From positions 1 through 33,255 of the forward strand of contig JALSLH010000080.1 in the NCBI GenBank assembly GCA_026988435.1: a stretch of 33,255 bases of DNA. Reading direction: 5' to 3'. The notes below the pieces were generated by a model, which was not told where the DNA came from, searched no databases, and saw only the letters and a program-made list of their open reading frames with translations. This stretch comes from Methylophaga sp. (lineage in GTDB: Bacteria; Pseudomonadota; Gammaproteobacteria; Nitrosococcales; Methylophagaceae). Below are positions 1-8,288 of this stretch, one piece after another (positions within the stretch are counted from its first letter, which is position 1; every line of letters begins with the position of its first letter). Both the position numbers and the translations under genes were made by a program.

Positions 1-135
1 GCTACAACCAAAAATACCTTTAATAAAGCCGCGCTTAAAGCCATATTGAAATGGAAATTTAAACCGCAAGTTGTCGATGGCAAACCGATCGAACGTAAAG
101 CAACACAAGAAATCGTATTTAAGTTGGCGAAATAA
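1..135 (+). CDS. TonB-family protein, C-terminal end (partial)
   Basis: Only the last 44 codons are in the window; the gene begins upstream. The translated end has the TonB C-terminal pattern: FNKAALKAILKWKFKPQ, then VVDGKP, then a final strand ending IVFKLAK. In the family this domain crosses the periplasm and touches the TonB box of outer-membrane receptors, passing on energy from ExbB/ExbD. The stop TAA shares its last base with the ATG of the next gene, a TPR protein. A short TonB followed by a periplasmic TPR protein is the usual end of TonB2-type operons (ttpC-exbB2-exbD2-tonB2-TPR) in marine gammaproteobacteria, so I infer a TonB2-like system. The upstream genes needed to confirm that are outside the window. 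Confidence 0.85.
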   Translation, partial: ATTKNTFNKAALKAILKWKFKPQVVDGKPIERKATQEIVFKLAK

Positions 136-1385
136 TGAAATTAGCATTAATAAAAATAATCTTATTAAGCATGCTCCTATTAAGCTTTAATGCTGCGTGG
201 GCGGCTGACAGTGAATATCTGCTAACAGAAAAAACTTATAAAGCACTAAGTGAAGCGCAAGCATTAATGGCGGAAGATAAAAACAGTGCCGCTGAAACTA
301 AGCTAAAAGCATTGCTAGGAAAAGTTAAATCGGGCTCATATGAAATGGCCGTGGTGCAGCAAACCTTAGGCTATTTATATTCATCACAAGAGAAATACAA
401 AAAGGCGAGTGACTTATTTCAAAAAGCGCTTGATTCAAAAGCCTTACCTAAAAAAGTCAGCCATGATTTGAACTATAACTTAGGCCAATTATTGTTAGCA
501 GATGGCCAATATAAAAAAGGCATCGCTTTATTAGAAAAATGGATGAGTTCTGAAAAATCAGCACCAACAAATGCACATGTATTAATGGCCAGTGCTTATT
601 ACCGAGTTAAACAATATAAAGGCACAGTGAAACACATTGGCATAGCAATCAAACGAGACAAGTCAGCTAAAGAGGCTTGGTATCAAATGTTGTTATCTGC
701 ACATCTGGAGCTAAAACACTATAAATCAGCTATTAATGTATTGGAAAAATTGATTACCCGCTACCCCTATAAAAAAGAGTATTGGAATCAGCTAGCAGGC
801 TTATATTTGCAGCAAAATAAAGAGTTTAGTGCCTTGTCGGTTAAAATGTTGGCGCAGCGTTTAGAGCTAGGTGATACCAAAACCTTAATGAACCTGATTG
901 ATATGTATAGTTATTTGCGCATTCCATACAAGTCTGCTCAAATGTTAAAAACGGGTATGAATGATGGTGTGATAAAAACCAACCTGAAAAATCTAAATGA
1001 TCTTGCAGATAGTTGGCTAGCTGCAAAAGAAACAAAAAAAGCAGCCAGTGTATTAAAGCAAGTAACAGCGTTGGATAGTAGCGGTAAAGCAGACTTAAGA
1101 TATGGGCGAGTATTATTTGATCTTGAGCAATGGAAATCGGCACAACAGGCCTTATCAAAAGGGGCTAATAAGCTGGGTGGCGAGCAAGCAGGTCAAGCAT
1201 TTTTATTATTAGGCATGACACAATTTCACCTAAATAATCTGCCACAAGCAAAAAATGCATTCAAAAAAGCAACAGGCTTTGCTAAACAACGTAGCCAAGC
1301 AGCTAGATGGCTACAGCACATAAATAACCGGCTCACGGAGCAAAAAAGTGACAAATCGGAAGCAACTCAAGCAGCAACTGGTTGA
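135..1385 (+). CDS. Periplasmic TPR protein of a TonB2-type locus
   Basis: A protein of 416 residues. The N-terminus is a clear Sec signal peptide: K residues, a run of I/L/M, then AWA-AD with likely cleavage after residue 23. The rest is helical repeats with TPR-like spacing (for example KYKKASDLFQKAL and QYKKGIALLEKW, and near the end LPQAKNAFKKA), so it is probably a periplasmic scaffold. The start codon overlaps the tonB stop by one base with no obvious ribosome site, which suggests translational coupling. In TonB2 operons of Vibrio and Shewanella relatives a TPR protein occupies this place and assists receptor energisation; that role is inferred from position. The last 38 bases overlap the start of the downstream aldolase-fold gene. 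No enzymatic motif is visible. Confidence 0.85.
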   Translation: MKLALIKIILLSMLLLSFNAAWAADSEYLLTEKTYKALSEAQALMAEDKNSAAETKLKALLGKVKSGSYEMAVVQQTLGYLYSSQEKYKKASDLFQKALDSKALPKKVSHDLNYNLGQLLLADGQYKKGIALLEKWMSSEKSAPTNAHVLMASAYYRVKQYKGTVKHIGIAIKRDKSAKEAWYQMLLSAHLELKHYKSAINVLEKLITRYPYKKEYWNQLAGLYLQQNKEFSALSVKMLAQRLELGDTKTLMNLIDMYSYLRIPYKSAQMLKTGMNDGVIKTNLKNLNDLADSWLAAKETKKAASVLKQVTALDSSGKADLRYGRVLFDLEQWKSAQQALSKGANKLGGEQAGQAFLLLGMTQFHLNNLPQAKNAFKKATGFAKQRSQAARWLQHINNRLTEQKSDKSEATQAATG

Positions 1386-1908
1386 ACACTATCGCTGGTT
1401 AAGACAATACGGCTGCAATGACTCACACAGTGGTAATGCCTCATTTCGCTGGCACAATGAAATTTGGGTGACGCCTACGGGGTGTTGTGCTGACACGTTA
1501 AAAGAAGAAGATTTAGTTAGATGCCATATTGATGGCACAATGGAAGAAGGGGCTTCATTAGATGCGCCGCTGCATATTCAAGTCTACCAACAAAATCCCA
1601 ATACCAAAGCCGTTATCCATAGTCATAATCCGCATACAGTGGCGTTAACGCTAACGGGCGATGATTTTGTACCAGTAGATTTTGAAGGGCAATACTATTT
1701 TCCCTTCGTACCCGTTATCACCATTCCCTATGAGCACTATGTTGAAAAAGCCCCTAAAGCTGTGGCAGAGGCATTAAAAGATCACAAGGTTGCGATAGTG
1801 AAAGGGCACGGTGTTTATGCATGTGCAGAAACGATCAACCTAGCGTATAAGTGGAGTTGTTCTGTGGAATTATCAGCAAAAACTGCATGGTTGGCCAAGC
1901 AGATTTAA
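1348..1908 (+). CDS. Class II aldolase/adducin-fold protein
   Basis: A protein of 186 residues starting at GTG, with GGAG eight bases upstream; the start lies inside the TPR gene in another frame. The fold is that of zinc-dependent class II aldolases and related epimerases and dehydratases: SGNASFRW near residue 28, the zinc ligands H91 and H93 in AVIHSHNPH, and H154 in VKGHG. The spacing matches L-fuculose-phosphate aldolase (E73, H92, H94, H155) almost exactly, but the catalytic glutamate is replaced by D72 in SLDAPLH. Substrate cannot be told; candidates include a sugar-phosphate aldolase or methylthioribulose-phosphate dehydratase-like enzyme acting in the cytoplasm. It stands between a TonB/TPR pair and an exported PQQ dehydrogenase, which gives no clear pathway. 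Family assignment is firm, specificity is not. Confidence 0.85.
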   Translation: MTNRKQLKQQLVEHYRWLRQYGCNDSHSGNASFRWHNEIWVTPTGCCADTLKEEDLVRCHIDGTMEEGASLDAPLHIQVYQQNPNTKAVIHSHNPHTVALTLTGDDFVPVDFEGQYYFPFVPVITIPYEHYVEKAPKAVAEALKDHKVAIVKGHGVYACAETINLAYKWSCSVELSAKTAWLAKQI

Positions 1909-1937
1909 TTATTACAGCAAATAACAAGGAATGTAAG

Positions 1938-3710
1938 ATGAAAAAACTAGCTCTAGTTTTACCTTTGCTACTAATAAATACACTAGCGGTCGCAGACGAA
2001 CTGCTTAAGCTACAACAAAACCCCAACAACTGGGTGATGCCCGCTGGCAACTACAACAACCAACGCTATAGCCAACTCGACCAAATCAACAAAGACAATG
2101 TTGCTGATTTAAAAATGGCATGGTCATTTTCAACCGGTGTATTACATGGCCATGAAGGCAATACGCTAATCATTGATGGCACCATGTATGTGCATACCCC
2201 ATTTCCTAATAATGTATTTGCCCTAGATTTAAATAATGATGGCGCAATTAAATGGTCGTATAAACCCACGCAAGACGTTGATGAAACAGTTCCTGTTATG
2301 TGTTGCGACACCGTTAATCGCGGCCTCGCCTATGGTGATGGCAAAATCTTCTTAAACCAAGCAGACACCACACTCGTTGCACTTGATATGGATACTGGCA
2401 AAGTGATGTGGCAACACCAACGTGATGATCCAAAACGTGGCGCAACTAGCACCGGCGCGGCTCATGTATTTAACGACAAAGTACTCGTTGGCATCTCAGG
2501 TGGAGATTACGGCATACGTGGTTATATCAAAGCCTACGATCTAAACGGCAAACCACAGTGGCAAGTTTATAACACCGGCCCTGATGCGGAAATGGGCTTT
2601 GATCCCAAAACCACCACCTCCATGCTTAAATCCGTAGGCAAAGACTCCTCACTCAAAACGTGGCAAGGCGATCAATGGCAGATTGGCGGCGGCACCACAT
2701 GGGGCTGGTTTTCTTATGATCCTGATTTAAATTTATTTTATTACGGCAGCGGCAACCCATCAAATTGGAACCCCGTGCAACGCCCCGGTGATAATAAATG
2801 GACATCATCACTATTTGCCCGTGATTTAGATAGCGGCAAAGCCAACTGGGTCTACCAAATGACACCCCATGATGAATGGGGCTATGACGGCGTAAATGAA
2901 ATCATCTTAGTTGATCAAAAAATCAATGACAAAATGCGAAAAACAGCGGTTCATTTTGATGCGAATGGTTTTGCTTATACGATGGATCGGGTTAATGGAG
3001 GATTACTGGTTGCAAATAAATTTGATCCCTCTGTGAATTTAGAAACAGGTTTGCATGAGCGTGTTGTTCAATATTCAACAGATAATAATGGTACAGATGT
3101 TAGTATATCAGGTATATGTCCAACATCATTTGGCTCTAAGAATCAACAGCCGGCATCATATTCACCCCATACAGGCTTATTCTATATTCCGACAAGCGAT
3201 GTGTGCATGGACTATGAACCATATGAAGTGGAATATACATCAGGTCAACTTTATGCTGGTGCGACTACAACAACATTCCAAGCCCCTAGTAGCACTAATA
3301 TAGGTAAGTTTATCGCTTGGGATACACGTGTTGGCGAAATTATATGGTCTAATTCAGAACGTTTTTCAGTATGGAGTGGTGCTATAGCAACGGCTTCTGA
3401 TCTAGTGTTTTACGGAACATTAGAAGGTTATGTAAAAGCCTTGGATGCACAATCAGGTCGTGAATTATGGCGTTTTAAAACACCATCAGGCATTATCGGT
3501 AATGTAAATACATACCAACATAAAGGTGAACAGTACATTTCAATACTATCGGGAATTAGTAGCCGCGGTGTGTTTGGTATCGATATTCCTAGTTTAAACG
3601 GTGATACTTGCCCACCACTTACAACATCTCCATATGACGACTTGGTTAAATGGACAAAATTAGGTAGCATCCTAAGTGTCTTCACCCTACCCAATAAATT
3701 CTTAAAATAA
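1938..3710 (+). CDS. PQQ-dependent alcohol dehydrogenase, methanol/ethanol family
   Basis: A 590-residue periplasmic quinoprotein. I start at the ATG with AAGGA eight bases upstream because it gives a clean Sec signal ([12 protein letters not shown]...AVA, cleavage near residue 19); an in-frame earlier ATG lacks this. Family marks: [12 protein letters not shown] near the start, the vicinal cysteines C122-C123 that stack on PQQ, SGNP with metal ligand N273, ICPTSFG, and the tryptophan-docking repeats [11 protein letters not shown]. There is no haem c domain, so an external cytochrome c would be the acceptor; none is in the window. Two active-site changes stand out. Where homologues have Glu in SGAExGVRG this has D190, and the catalytic Asp of the WDYDG motif is G315 (WGYDG), though the second Asp, D317, used by lanthanide enzymes, is kept. 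Codon use changes sharply near base 2940. It may be inactive, altered in mechanism, or specialised. Confidence 0.88.
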   Translation: MKKLALVLPLLLINTLAVADELLKLQQNPNNWVMPAGNYNNQRYSQLDQINKDNVADLKMAWSFSTGVLHGHEGNTLIIDGTMYVHTPFPNNVFALDLNNDGAIKWSYKPTQDVDETVPVMCCDTVNRGLAYGDGKIFLNQADTTLVALDMDTGKVMWQHQRDDPKRGATSTGAAHVFNDKVLVGISGGDYGIRGYIKAYDLNGKPQWQVYNTGPDAEMGFDPKTTTSMLKSVGKDSSLKTWQGDQWQIGGGTTWGWFSYDPDLNLFYYGSGNPSNWNPVQRPGDNKWTSSLFARDLDSGKANWVYQMTPHDEWGYDGVNEIILVDQKINDKMRKTAVHFDANGFAYTMDRVNGGLLVANKFDPSVNLETGLHERVVQYSTDNNGTDVSISGICPTSFGSKNQQPASYSPHTGLFYIPTSDVCMDYEPYEVEYTSGQLYAGATTTTFQAPSSTNIGKFIAWDTRVGEIIWSNSERFSVWSGAIATASDLVFYGTLEGYVKALDAQSGRELWRFKTPSGIIGNVNTYQHKGEQYISILSGISSRGVFGIDIPSLNGDTCPPLTTSPYDDLVKWTKLGSILSVFTLPNKFLK

Positions 3711-3769
3711 ACACACATCATTCGTAACGTTTATACTGCTAATATGTCTATGTATTTAAATAAACCCTC

Positions 3770-3843
3770 GTCATTCCCGCATTTTTTTAGCGGGAATCTT
3801 GTATTTAGAAAACAGATTCCGGCTAAAAGCCTACCGGAATGAC
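3770..3843 (+). repeat. Dispersed palindromic repeat, copy 1
   Basis: A 74-bp element bounded by GTCATTCC and GGAATGAC. Inside are two hairpins, ATTCCCGC/GCGGGAAT and ATTCCGG/CCGGAAT, joined by an AT-rich linker, and GGAATCT pairs with AGATTCC so the whole element can also fold as one long palindrome. Two relatives lie upstream of lysS and thrC. It ends 60 bases before the ovoA start codon. Confidence 0.88.
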
Positions 3844-3903
3844 AATAAATTAAGATGAACTTGCTCATTTATAGCTTAGTTTGGTAAATAATAAAGGATA
3901 AAA

Positions 3904-6009
3904 ATGTCATCCCAGCAGTATTTAAGAACCCCTTTATTAACGGGTGATAATATCGAGGCTAAACGTGCTGAAATTGCGGCTTATTTTAATGCTACTTTTG
4001 AGCGTTATGAGTCGTTATTTGAAACCTTGGCGAGTGATGATGCTTATTTTCAACAATCCATTCCTCTGCGCCATCCTTTAATTTTTTATTACGGCCATAC
4101 CGCGACTTTTTTTGTTAATAAATTATTGCTGGCGGGATTAATTGATCAACGCATCGATCCTAAATTTGAATCCATGTTTGCTATTGGCGTTGATGAGATG
4201 AGTTGGGATGATTTGGATGATGCGCATTATGATTGGCCGACAGTCGCTGAGGTTAAAGCCTATCGGCAACAACTTAAAGACGTAATCAATAATCTTATAA
4301 AAACCGCACCGCTTGAATTACCGATAAACTGGCAAAATCCATGGTGGACGATTTTGATGGGCATTGAGCATGAGCAGATCCATATTGAAACATCATCGGT
4401 GTTGATTCGTCAGCAAGCTTTAAATTTAGTGCAAATAAATGATGCTTGGCGACCCTGGACTAAAACAGCTACGGCACCTGAAAATAGCTTGGTAGATATT
4501 TCAGCTGGCAAAGTGAATTTAGGCAAAGCCGCTGATGATGCTATCTATGGTTGGGATAATGAATATGGCGCACACACGGCAGATATTAATGCATTTCAAG
4601 CCAGTCAATTTTTAGTTAGCAACCAAGAGTTTCTGGTATTTGTAGAAGCACAAGGTTACCAAACAGATGAATATTGGTTAGCCGAAGGCTTGGAGTGGAA
4701 GTCATTTTCTCAGGCTACACAACCGACGTTTTGGCATAAACAAGAGCAAGGTTGGCAGTTGCGATTGATGACTGAAATGGTGCCCATGCCCTGGGATTGG
4801 CCGGTTGAAGTGAATTATCATGAAGCCAAAGCCTTTTGTAATTGGAAAGCAGAACAGACTGGTTTATCAATACGATTGCCAACTGAAGATGAATGGCAGC
4901 GGATCTATAACTTTTCAGATGTGGAGGAGCTCACAACACAACAGGCATCAGCCAATATTCATTGTGACTATGCGGCTTCACCTTGCCCTGTTAATCAGTT
5001 TGCACATGGTGACTTATACGATGTGGTCGGCAATGTCTGGCAGTGGACAGAAACACCAATCTATCCTCTTGATGGCTTTCAAGTGCATCCGCTTTATGAT
5101 GATTTCACCATGCCAACCTTTGATGGACGGCATAATTTATTTAAAGGCGGTTCGTGGATTTCATCGGGAAATGAAAGCCGAAAGGCGGCACGATATGCCT
5201 TTAGGCGGCACTTTTTTCAGCATGCGGGCTTCCGTTATGTGGTGGCAGATCAACTTGAGGAACACGCTGTGTCAAATTATGAAAACGATAAAATGTTATC
5301 GGAATATGCCGAATTTCATTATGGTGACAGTTATTATGATGTGGCTAACTTCCCTAAAACATTGGCTGAGATTGCCATTGAAGCCATGGGTGACAAACCA
5401 GCGGGTAAAGCATTAGATATTGGTTGTGCAGTAGGGCGAGCCAGTTTTGAATTAGCCAAACATTTTGACCATGTTACCGGTATTGATTTTTCAGCACGAT
5501 TGATTAATTTAGGGGTGCAATTAGCGGCACAAGGTGTGATTCGTTATAGCATTGCCGATGAAGGTGAGTTAATGCTACATCGTGAACGTCGTTTAGATGA
5601 TCTTGGTCTGGCAGATATCAGCGATAAAGTGGCGTTCTTGCAGGGTGATGCTTGTAATTTGAAGCCACACTTCACTGGTTATGATCTAGTGGTGGCGGCG
5701 AATTTAATTGATCGACTTTATGACCCTTCTTTGTTTTTATCAACGGTCCACGAGCGAATAAATTCTGGTGGCGTATTATTGATTGCTTCACCTTATACAT
5801 GGCTAGAAGAGCATACCAATAAAGAAAACTGGATTGGTGGCATTAAAAAAGATGGTGAAAATGTCAGCACCTTGGATGGTTTGAAAACGGTGCTAGCGGA
5901 GCATTTTGATTTAATGCAAGCGCCACAGCAAGTTCCGTTTGTTATTCGTGAAACCAGCCGGAAGTTTCAGCATACTTTATCTGATGTGACGCTGTGGCTG
6001 AAGAAATGA
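3904..6009 (+). CDS. ovoA: 5-histidylcysteine sulfoxide synthase / 4-mercaptohistidine N-methyltransferase OvoA
   Basis: This 701-residue, three-domain enzyme makes ovothiol in the cytoplasm. The first domain joins cysteine to histidine oxidatively with non-haem iron, and the C-terminal domain later methylates the imidazole of 4-mercaptohistidine. The N-terminal DinB-like part carries the three-histidine iron site: H65 in FYYGH, and H156 and H160 in HEQIHIE. A formylglycine-enzyme-like domain follows (RLPTEDEW, GNVWQWTETP, FKGGSW, AARYAFRRHFF to about residue 455); Y431 there is where I expect the family's active-site tyrosine. From about residue 500 a class I SAM methyltransferase begins with ALDIGCAVGRASFELA. 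AAGGA stands six bases before the ATG. Length and order match OvoA of Erwinia type rather than the two-domain EgtB. The next gene is a PLP lyase that could do the following step. Confidence 0.95.
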   Translation: MSSQQYLRTPLLTGDNIEAKRAEIAAYFNATFERYESLFETLASDDAYFQQSIPLRHPLIFYYGHTATFFVNKLLLAGLIDQRIDPKFESMFAIGVDEMSWDDLDDAHYDWPTVAEVKAYRQQLKDVINNLIKTAPLELPINWQNPWWTILMGIEHEQIHIETSSVLIRQQALNLVQINDAWRPWTKTATAPENSLVDISAGKVNLGKAADDAIYGWDNEYGAHTADINAFQASQFLVSNQEFLVFVEAQGYQTDEYWLAEGLEWKSFSQATQPTFWHKQEQGWQLRLMTEMVPMPWDWPVEVNYHEAKAFCNWKAEQTGLSIRLPTEDEWQRIYNFSDVEELTTQQASANIHCDYAASPCPVNQFAHGDLYDVVGNVWQWTETPIYPLDGFQVHPLYDDFTMPTFDGRHNLFKGGSWISSGNESRKAARYAFRRHFFQHAGFRYVVADQLEEHAVSNYENDKMLSEYAEFHYGDSYYDVANFPKTLAEIAIEAMGDKPAGKALDIGCAVGRASFELAKHFDHVTGIDFSARLINLGVQLAAQGVIRYSIADEGELMLHRERRLDDLGLADISDKVAFLQGDACNLKPHFTGYDLVVAANLIDRLYDPSLFLSTVHERINSGGVLLIASPYTWLEEHTNKENWIGGIKKDGENVSTLDGLKTVLAEHFDLMQAPQQVPFVIRETSRKFQHTLSDVTLWLKK

Positions 6010-6014
6010 GTAAT

Positions 6015-6092
6015 GTAGGTCGGATAAGCGGTAGCGCCATCCGAAAAACATTTACCCAACTGTCGGATGACGCTACCGCTTATCCGACCTAC
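6015..6092. repeat. Near-perfect 30-bp palindrome between ovoA and the PLP lyase
   Basis: The arms 6015-6044 and 6063-6092 (beginning GTAGGTCGGATAAGCGGTAG and ending in its reverse complement) match at 29 of 30 positions around an 18-base loop. It fills most of the space between the two genes. There is no T-run after it, so it is not a classical intrinsic terminator on the plus strand. The GTAGGTCGGATAAGCG core is the type of dispersed REP-like repeat often seen between genes in proteobacteria; only this copy is in the window. Confidence 0.9.
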
Positions 6093-6116
6093 GAGATTTG
6101 AGAACTAAACTGTAAA

Positions 6117-7280
6117 ATGACTGACTTTGATCGAATAATAGACAGAACCGGCACATCAGATGTTAAATTCGGCGTGCGTAAAGCTGTATTTGGCACGGAG
6201 GATGTAATACCATTGTGGGTGGCCGATATGGATTTAGCTGCTCCTATTGAGGTGACCAAAGCATTAGTCGAACGTGCAAAACATCCCATTTATGGTTATA
6301 CCCATTATCCCGATTCTTTATTCACAGCAATGCAGGATTGGTTTCAACATCGTCATAATTGGGCGATTGATAAAAAATCAATTTTGATTTGCCCGGGCGT
6401 GGTGCCCTCTATGCATGCTGTGATTGAGGCTTTATCAGAAGAGGGCGATGGCATAATAGTTCAGCCGCCGATTTATCCACCCTTTTTTACAGCGGTGACG
6501 GATACAAAGCGAAATATCATTGAAAACCCCTTAAAGCTTGAAGGGGGCGAATATCATTTTGATATGGAACATCTTGAACATTGCGCGGCGTCGGGTGCCA
6601 AAATATTATTATTCTGTTCACCGCATAACCCCGTAGGGCGTGTGTGGCACAAGCAGGAATTAGAGGCGGTATTAGATATTGCTCGTCGGCATAAATTAAT
6701 CATTATTTCGGATGAGATCCATGCAGATCTAATCTATCCAGAATATCATCATATTCCCTTAGCGACATTAGCTAATGATGTGACCGTTATTACTGCTGTA
6801 TCGCCGAGTAAGACCTTTAATATCCCGGGCTTAGGTTTATCTAGCCTTGTGATTAATGATCGCCAACATTGGATAGCCGTGAGAGAGGTATTTGATCGTC
6901 TACATATTAATGCGATTAATCCATTCAGTATCACGGCGTTTGAAACAGCCTATTGTGAAGGTGAACAATGGCTAGATGAGCTGATGAACTATTTGGATGA
7001 AACTCGGCGACAAGTCGTTGCTTTACTTGATGATAAAGCGCCAAAAATAAAAGTGATACAGTCACAGGGTACTTATTTATTGTGGTTGGACTGTCGAGAG
7101 CTGAATTTAACGGATGATGAATTAAAAGACTTTTTTGTTAAGCGGGCTAAAGTGGGCCTAAACCCCGGCATTAGTTTTGGTGAGGTCGGTTCGGGATTTA
7201 TGCGAATGAATATTGCAGCACCAAGACAAGTGGTATTGGGTGCGTGTGACGCAATTGTTAAGGTCGCTGATGGACATTGA
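6117..7280 (+). CDS. MalY/PatB-family PLP-dependent C-S lyase (candidate OvoB)
   Basis: A fold-type I PLP enzyme of 387 residues, close to MalY/PatB in length and motifs. Visible are IPLWVADMDLAAP near the start, YGYTHYP, the asparagine loop FCSPHNPVGR (N171), D199 in ISDEIHADL, the PLP lysine K232 in SPSKTFNIPGL, and R373 in GFMRMNIA. Family members cleave cystathionine or other cysteine conjugates to pyruvate, ammonia and a thiol. In bacterial ovothiol synthesis the OvoA sulfoxide product is cut by a PLP-dependent sulfoxide lyase, OvoB. Since this gene is the first after ovoA on the same strand, I infer it may be OvoB; an ordinary cystathionine beta-lyase remains the main alternative. A palindromic repeat separates it from ovoA, and its end overlaps the rhomboid gene by 11 bases. 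No strong ribosome site is seen before the ATG. Confidence 0.88.
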   Translation: MTDFDRIIDRTGTSDVKFGVRKAVFGTEDVIPLWVADMDLAAPIEVTKALVERAKHPIYGYTHYPDSLFTAMQDWFQHRHNWAIDKKSILICPGVVPSMHAVIEALSEEGDGIIVQPPIYPPFFTAVTDTKRNIIENPLKLEGGEYHFDMEHLEHCAASGAKILLFCSPHNPVGRVWHKQELEAVLDIARRHKLIIISDEIHADLIYPEYHHIPLATLANDVTVITAVSPSKTFNIPGLGLSSLVINDRQHWIAVREVFDRLHINAINPFSITAFETAYCEGEQWLDELMNYLDETRRQVVALLDDKAPKIKVIQSQGTYLLWLDCRELNLTDDELKDFFVKRAKVGLNPGISFGEVGSGFMRMNIAAPRQVVLGACDAIVKVADGH

Positions 7281-7935
7281 ACAACCCGTTTTATTAAAAC
7301 CAATCGCAATTAGGGTTATTATTGCGATTGCGATACTCTGGCTAATTAAAGGCCTACAAATTGCCTTCTCGTGGGATTTGGGTGTGTACGGCGTGTTTCC
7401 TCGTTCTATTGATGGTTTGATGGGAATCATCACTGCACCGCTTATCCATGGCTCATTTGAACATCTTTTTTCTAATACCTTAGCGTTGTTTATCCTAACA
7501 ACCGCTTTATTCTATGAATATCCAAAGTCAGCAAAATGGACGTTTATTATTATCTATTTTGGTTCGGGCTTAGGTGTTTGGATATTTGCACGTGAATCGT
7601 ATCATTATGGCGCGAGCGGTTTAACGCATGGCATGATGTTCTTTTTATTCTTAATCGGTATTTTACGGCGCGACAAACCCGCAATGGCGATTGCGATGAT
7701 TGTCTTTTTTCTTTATGGCAGCATGGTATGGGGCGTATTACCCACCAAAGAAGAAATATCATTTGAATCACATTTATTTGGTGCTCTAATGGGCGTTTTA
7801 TGTGCCATTATCTTTAGGGGTAAAGAGCCTAAACCGCCGGAAAAGAAATATAGTTGGGAAATTGATGAAACTGAAATTGATGGCGATATAAATAAGCCGC
7901 TCGAAATGGACTGGAATGATGAACATAATAAATAA
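7270..7935 (+). CDS. Rhomboid-family intramembrane serine protease
   Basis: A 221-residue polytopic membrane protein with about six hydrophobic segments. The rhomboid signature is complete: H65 and N69 in HGSFEHLFSNT, the nucleophile S116 in YHYGASGLTHG, and the general base H168 in SHLFGALMG. Such enzymes cleave single-pass membrane substrates within the bilayer. I choose the ATG preceded by AAGG that overlaps the end of the lyase gene by 11 bases; an in-frame upstream start would add 19 residues without hydrophobic character. The C-terminal 40 residues are a charged cytoplasmic tail (PPEKKYSWEIDETEIDGD). The substrate cannot be predicted. The overlap implies co-translation with the lyase, but a functional link to ovothiol is not evident. 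Confidence 0.87.
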   Translation: MDIEQPVLLKPIAIRVIIAIAILWLIKGLQIAFSWDLGVYGVFPRSIDGLMGIITAPLIHGSFEHLFSNTLALFILTTALFYEYPKSAKWTFIIIYFGSGLGVWIFARESYHYGASGLTHGMMFFLFLIGILRRDKPAMAIAMIVFFLYGSMVWGVLPTKEEISFESHLFGALMGVLCAIIFRGKEPKPPEKKYSWEIDETEIDGDINKPLEMDWNDEHNK

Positions 7936-7978
7936 AAAATCGGGAAGTTTTTCTCTATAAGTAGCTGTAATAGCTAGG

Positions 7979-7984
7979 TATAAT
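7979..7984 (+). promoter_or_regulatory. Candidate -10 box of the winged-helix gene
   Basis: A perfect TATAAT lies 41 bases before the GTG of the next gene, in the only sizeable gap here. No good -35 is found at 16-18 bases, so this is weak support. Confidence 0.35.
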
Positions 7985-8025
7985 GGCGATGGTTAAGGAT
8001 TTAATTCAACAGCGGAGAAATAAAA

Positions 8026-8223
8026 GTGGCAGATGCAATTGGTAATGCAGCAGGTGTATTATGGAAATATCTAGATAAAAATGGTGCGAGTAGTGCAACT
8101 AAAATTGCTAAAGAAACAAAGCTTGATGCGAAACAAGTACAGCGTGCAATTGGTTGGTTGGCTCAAGAAGGCAAGTTAGTAATCACAACAAAAGGTCGTA
8201 CAGAAACTATTTCTTTAAAATAG
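8026..8223 (+). CDS. Small winged-helix protein, DUF2582 family
   Basis: A 65-residue protein starting at GTG with GGAG eight bases upstream. The sequence (VLWKYLDKNG, then SSATKIAKETKLDAKQVQRAIGWLAQEGKL, then a beta wing ending ISLK) is that of the short winged-helix DUF2582 family found in many bacteria. The shape suggests nucleic-acid binding, but no target or role is known to me. It has its own candidate promoter and ends 22 bases before a strong terminator, so it is probably a single-gene unit. Confidence 0.82.
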   Translation: MADAIGNAAGVLWKYLDKNGASSATKIAKETKLDAKQVQRAIGWLAQEGKLVITTKGRTETISLK

Positions 8224-8245
8224 AACTTCTAGGCGAAAGAATATT

Positions 8246-8288
8246 AAAAGCCCTTGTAGCATGAATTGCTACAAGGGCTTTTTATTTT
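8246..8288. terminator. Bidirectional intrinsic terminator
   Basis: A perfect 15-bp stem, AAAAGCCCTTGTAGC / GCTACAAGGGCTTTT, with a 7-base loop is flanked by A residues on one side and a T-rich run on the other. It lies between the converging winged-helix and haem-protein genes and should stop transcription from both sides. Confidence 0.93.

Noticed and set aside
4820..5416. 198-codon plus-strand open frame inside ovoA
   Set aside because: It lies in another frame of a gene with complete, continuous OvoA motifs and has no domain of its own.
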